Source: Hyphomonadaceae bacterium UBA7672
GTDB lineage: Bacteria; Pseudomonadota; Alphaproteobacteria; Caulobacterales; Hyphomonadaceae
Reading direction: 5' to 3'
NCBI GenBank assembly: GCA_002483135.1
Contig: DLHI01000024.1
Span: forward strand, 1 to 64,000
Length of the DNA stretch: 64,000 nucleotides
The notes under the pieces were generated by a model. It did not search any database. It saw nothing but the letters and a program-made list of their open reading frames with translations, and was not told the origin of the DNA. Below are positions 60,732-64,000 of the stretch, one piece after another; position 1 is the first letter of the stretch, and each line of letters begins with the position of its first letter. Position numbers and translations under genes: made by a program.

Positions 60732-62014
60732 GCACCCGGAGAGCCATCTACAACGCCCGCATCATCGATCCTGCCACCGGCGTGGACGACAAGGGCGGCG
60801 TGCTGATCGAGAACGGCGTCATTCTCGATGTGGGCCCCGGCGTAACGAAGGCGACCGCCGCCGACGTGAAGATCGACGCCAAGGGCAAGGCGCTTGCGCC
60901 CGGCCTGATCGACTTGCGTGTGAAGACCGGAGAACCCGGCGCGGAAAACAAGGAAACCCTGCAGACCGCCAGCGATGCGGCAGCCGCCGGCGGCGTCACC
61001 ACTTTCGTCGTGATGCCTGACACTGACCCCGTGATCGACTCCGTTGCTCTGGTCGACTTCATTAAGCGCCGCGCCGACGGCGTTGCGAAGGTGAAGGTGC
61101 ATCCGGCTGCGGGCCTCACGGTCGGCCTCGACGGCGCGAAGATGTCGGAGATCGGCCTCATTCGCGAAGCCGGAGCCGCATTCTTCACCAATGGCGACAA
61201 GCCGGTGGAAGATGCCGGCGTGCTGCGCCGTGCGATGTCCTATGCGGCCAGTTTCAATGCGCTCGTCGCCTCGCGCCCCGATACGCCGGCGCTGTCGAAG
61301 AACACGGTGATGAATGCCGGCGCCTTCGCTGCCCGGCTTGGTCTGCGCGGTGCGCCGCCGGAAGCCGAATGGATTGCGCTGGAACGCGACCTAATGCTTG
61401 CGGAAACAACCGGCGTGCGTCTGCTCGTGGATTGCATTTCGACCGCGCGCTCGCTGGCGTCGGTCGAGCGCGCCCGCAAAGCTGGCGTCAAGGTGACGTG
61501 TTCAGTCGCGAGCTATTCACTGTTCTTCAACGAGCTGGATGTCGGTGACTATCTTACCTACTGCAAAGTGCAGCCTCCCTTCCGGACCGAGAACGACCGC
61601 GTAGCGCTGATCGACGGGTTGAAGCGCGGGGTGATCGACGCCGTGGTTTCCGCACACGACCCGCAGCCCACCGAGGACAAGCGCCTGCCGATCGCAGATG
61701 CAGCGTTCGGCGCCGTCGGGCTTGAAACATTGCTTCCGGCCCTGCTGTCCATCGCCGTGCGCGAGGAAATCCCGCTGGCGACGGCTCTGAAGCCCGTCAC
61801 CTCGGGGCCGGCCGATTTGCTGGGCTTGCCGCAAGGCCGGCTTGCTGTCGGCGCGCCGGCCGACCTGGTGCTGTTCGACGCCGTCGCCCCGTGGGCATGC
61901 GACCGCGACGACCTTTCTTCACGCTCCAAGAACTCGCCCTTCGATGGACGCAAGCTTGAAGGCCGAGTGCTACGCACCTGGGTCAACGGCGCAACGGTGT
62001 TCGAACGGGGTTAG
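60728..62014 (+). CDS. pyrC': Non-catalytic dihydroorotase homologue (PyrC')
   Basis: The 428 residues have the dihydroorotase fold but lack its metal site. Where H-x-H is needed after 'PGLID' the sequence is R64-V-K66; the usual 'HCE' is 'ASR' (181-183); the usual 'PHHL' is 'SYSL' (263-265); and the catalytic 'TDHAPH' is 'SAHDPQ' (308-313, Asp to Ala). 'FRTENDRVALIDGLKRGVIDAVVSAH' keeps the fold. In Pseudomonas, an inactive PyrC' encoded next to pyrB is needed to assemble active ATCase. The same role is likely here, with the true pyrC elsewhere. The start overlaps pyrB. Confidence 0.9.
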   Translation: MSTRRAIYNARIIDPATGVDDKGGVLIENGVILDVGPGVTKATAADVKIDAKGKALAPGLIDLRVKTGEPGAENKETLQTASDAAAAGGVTTFVVMPDTDPVIDSVALVDFIKRRADGVAKVKVHPAAGLTVGLDGAKMSEIGLIREAGAAFFTNGDKPVEDAGVLRRAMSYAASFNALVASRPDTPALSKNTVMNAGAFAARLGLRGAPPEAEWIALERDLMLAETTGVRLLVDCISTARSLASVERARKAGVKVTCSVASYSLFFNELDVGDYLTYCKVQPPFRTENDRVALIDGLKRGVIDAVVSAHDPQPTEDKRLPIADAAFGAVGLETLLPALLSIAVREEIPLATALKPVTSGPADLLGLPQGRLAVGAPADLVLFDAVAPWACDRDDLSSRSKNSPFDGRKLEGRVLRTWVNGATVFERG

Positions 62015-63258
62015 TGCGCGACGACGACGCCCGCGTCCCAGTCGATCACGAAGCCATCCTTGAGCACGTCCAGCCCGAGTATCCCGTGGCTGGCATCGTC
62101 GTCATCGACGTGGACATCGACATTCTCGAGCGTGACAGCCTTCCCGCCGAGCGTGACGCTCGCTGTTGCAAGCCGCTTCGTCGTGTCACTGGTGACCATG
62201 CCGCCGGCTCCGCCGCGCGTTGAGCTGACGGTCTCGGCGCCATCGAGAAGCGCCGCCGCATCCTTTGCAAACGCGCCTTCGAACGACGTTTTCTGCGCGC
62301 CGCTATCGAGCAACATGGACAGGCGCACGGGCTGACCCGTTACGTCGATTGACAGCTGCGCCATCGGCGACATCGCGCTGAACAGTATGTTCCGCTCCGC
62401 CGCCTCAACCTCAGCCGCTTCATCTCCGAAGGCGAAGACCTCCCTGCCATCAACCTTCGCGACTTCGATGTGCTTCATTTCCAGAAAGACCGGCATGCCA
62501 AGAATGGCGTCGATAGTGTAAGCGCCGTTGGCAAATGACAGGTCTGTATCGGGTAGCACGATGAAGACCACGTTCGAAAAATCCGACCCCGCAAAGCTCA
62601 GCCTCTCCGCCACGCCGAGGCGTGAGGCAACGGCATCGCGGCTCGACGAGCCGACACTCACAGTCGACTCCAGCATGCGCAGCCCTAGCCGTCGCGCAGA
62701 CGTTTCGTTGATAGTGGAGAAGTTCGCACCCGTATCTAGGATAGCCGCGACGCTCTCGGCCCCGACCTTGATATCCGCACGCATGAGCCCCGCGAGATCG
62801 CGGGCAATCGGCGCACGGCCCGCGCCGCCAGACAGAAGCCGGGTTGGCGGAACCCCCACTAGCGCCTCGACGAAAGTCAGCGCCTGAGCTTCGGAGGCAT
62901 CCAACGGCTGGAGCGCCGCCGCGTCCCTTCCTGCGACAGCGGCGGCAGCGAACTCGCCGCGGCGCAGACAGAGAGACATCAGCGCGCGGAACCCTGCCGA
63001 CTTCAAAGCCGGATCCGCTTCTCTTGACGCCGCATCGGCGAGTTCAAACGTGATGGCCGGATCGTGCCGCATCCAGCTTCCGGCGACGGCCTTCGCCAGG
63101 GCCCGTTCGGCAGGACCTTCGCTTTCCGCCTCACGGACAAGAGCAGCAGGATCCATGTCGGATATGGCGGCCAGCATGCCCTCGTGATCAGCATAGGCTG
63201 GTGCAGCGAAAACTGCGGCAACGAGAGCGGCAAACAGGAAATGATGCTGCTTGTTCAT
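62011..63258 (-). CDS. Retropepsin-like aspartic protease, exported
   Basis: The 415 residues begin with a signal peptide ending near residue 23. Two retropepsin-type domains follow: 'VAAILDTGANFSTINETSARRLGL' (Asp-Thr-Gly) and 'LSMLLDSGAQKTSFEGAF' (Asp-Ser-Gly), each with a 'I-L-G-M/L-D' type strand ('DAILGMPVFLEM', 'HGILGLDVLKDGFVIDW'). One chain thus supplies both halves of an aspartic-protease active site. The N-terminal 130 residues are TPR-like helices. It is convergent with pyrC', overlapping by four bases. Substrate unknown. Confidence 0.85.
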   Translation of the reverse strand: MNKQHHFLFAALVAAVFAAPAYADHEGMLAAISDMDPAALVREAESEGPAERALAKAVAGSWMRHDPAITFELADAASREADPALKSAGFRALMSLCLRRGEFAAAAVAGRDAAALQPLDASEAQALTFVEALVGVPPTRLLSGGAGRAPIARDLAGLMRADIKVGAESVAAILDTGANFSTINETSARRLGLRMLESTVSVGSSSRDAVASRLGVAERLSFAGSDFSNVVFIVLPDTDLSFANGAYTIDAILGMPVFLEMKHIEVAKVDGREVFAFGDEAAEVEAAERNILFSAMSPMAQLSIDVTGQPVRLSMLLDSGAQKTSFEGAFAKDAAALLDGAETVSSTRGGAGGMVTSDTTKRLATASVTLGGKAVTLENVDVHVDDDDASHGILGLDVLKDGFVIDWDAGVVVAH

Positions 63259-63358
63259 GGTAGAAACCTAGCACGATAGCGGCGGGCCAAGAAACAATTG
63301 GCAGCCATCCGCTGACCGCCTAAACAGGCGCGGGACAGGATTTGCGCCAAGGGGCCAC

Positions 63359-64000
63359 ATGACAATCGACTGGCTGGCCTATCTGGCTGCTGCCGCGTCC
63401 GGCTATCTGCTGGGCTCGATCCCGTTCGGGCTGGTCATCGTCAAGATGGCGGGCATGGGCGACATCCGGAATGTCGGCTCAGGCAATATAGGCGCGACCA
63501 ACGTGCTGCGCACGGGGCGCAAGGATCTCGCGGCGGCGACGCTGGTGCTGGACGCAGGCAAGGCGGGTCTCGCCTTCTTCCTGTGGTTTTTGTTAAGCGG
63601 AAAGCACTCCTACAGCGACCCGACCGTGACCGACACGATGCTGCGGGTCACAACCGAACTCGCCAACCCGTCCGCGTTTGTGCTCGGCCTCGTCTCGGGC
63701 GCATTCGCCTTCATCGGCCATTGCTACCCGGTTTGGCTGAAATTCAAGGGCGGCAAGGGCGTCGCCACCTTCATCGGCCTGATGCTCGCCTCGATGTGGC
63801 AGGTCGGCCTCGCGTTTGCGGCAACGTGGCTACTGATCGCCGCCGTGTTCCGCATGTCGTCACTGGCTGGCCTGATCGGCGCGACCGTGGCGCCCATCTA
63901 TGTCTGGCTGTTCGGCTACGGTCCGATGGCGATCATCACCTTCGCCCTGCTGGCCGCGCTGATGTACTGGCGCCACCGCTCCAACATCAGCCGCATCGTC
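63359..64000 (+). CDS. plsY: Glycerol-3-phosphate acyltransferase PlsY (3' partial)
   Basis: The ATG at 63359 follows AAGGGG. The 214 visible residues show five membrane segments, 'GSGNIGATNVLRTGRKDLA' (acyl-phosphate/G3P site) and 'FIGHCYPVWLKFKGGKGVAT', the PlsY signatures. It transfers an acyl group from acyl-phosphate to glycerol-3-phosphate, the first step of phospholipid synthesis. The gene runs off the right edge and lacks only a short C-terminal part. Its usual neighbours in this class are pyrB/pyrC upstream, which fits. Confidence 0.95.
   Translation, partial: MTIDWLAYLAAAASGYLLGSIPFGLVIVKMAGMGDIRNVGSGNIGATNVLRTGRKDLAAATLVLDAGKAGLAFFLWFLLSGKHSYSDPTVTDTMLRVTTELANPSAFVLGLVSGAFAFIGHCYPVWLKFKGGKGVATFIGLMLASMWQVGLAFAATWLLIAAVFRMSSLAGLIGATVAPIYVWLFGYGPMAIITFALLAALMYWRHRSNISRIV

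Noticed and set aside
1..64000. CRISPR arrays, prophage, insertion sequences, rRNA operons
   Set aside because: No regularly spaced direct repeats, integrase, transposase or rRNA sequence was seen on either strand.

Overview
The window is 64 kb of gene-dense, GC-rich DNA from an alphaproteobacterium. The signs are the lptFG-lptD-surA-pdxA-rsmA run, a DUF2336 protein, a YqgE/peroxiredoxin divergent pair, pyrB-pyrC'-plsY proximity, an ECF sigma/FecR/STN-TonB receptor set and very strong G/C third-position bias. A Caulobacterales/Hyphomonadaceae-type or sphingomonad-type host would fit; I cannot go below class from sequence alone. No gene-free stretch exceeds about 300 bases. The larger gaps hold palindromic repeats, one clear terminator, or nothing I can recognise (for example 2142-2385, 43341-43580, 44607-44794).

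Layout. 1-2.1 kb: the 3' part of a sulfotransferase-like/coiled-coil protein, cut by the left edge. 2.4-12.4 kb: envelope and core genes, with holC and pepA on the minus strand and, divergently, lptF-lptG-lptD-surA-pdxA-rsmA. 12.4-16.3 kb: a large inverted repeat, an M20 lipoprotein hydrolase, a two-TM unknown protein, an rRNA 2'-O-methyltransferase and tRNA-Tyr. 16.3-31.9 kb: an accessory carbohydrate/glycoside-type region. Its minus-strand arm is ECF sigma, FecR, TonB receptor and MFS transporter. Its plus-strand arm is GMC oxidoreductase, its Tat-bearing small subunit and a Baeyer-Villiger-type monooxygenase. It continues with a DUF1080 lipoprotein, a nucleoside:H+ symporter-like MFS, two TIM-barrel isomerases (one exported) and a Gfo/Idh oxidoreductase. 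31.9-48.4 kb: mostly single metabolic and signalling genes (degenerate EAL, Nudix, Hpt, NAD kinase, lytic transglycosylase, CoA transferase, acyl-CoA dehydrogenase, ThiO-like oxidase, leucine-type dehydrogenase, pirin). 48.5-58.2 kb: M28 peptidase, NfeD/SPFH pair, peroxiredoxin, YqgE, a phosphatase, a thioesterase and a gatC-DUF2199-gatA-small membrane protein operon. 58.3-64 kb: ruvX, an AEC transporter, pyrB, a non-catalytic dihydroorotase (pyrC'), a retropepsin-like protein and plsY, cut by the right edge.

How they work together. The lpt/surA genes build and deliver LPS and outer-membrane proteins. The 16-32 kb region reads as one uptake-and-oxidation route: surface-signalled TonB import, periplasmic C3-type sugar oxidation by a flavoprotein exported with its small subunit, cleavage by the DUF1080 protein, inner-membrane import, then cytoplasmic isomerisation and NAD-dependent redox. 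This is the best candidate for an incompletely described system. The dispersed GTCATTCCGG-type palindromes (three copies, one inverted) and two other palindromes are the main non-coding structures. I saw no CRISPR array, phage, insertion sequence or rRNA.
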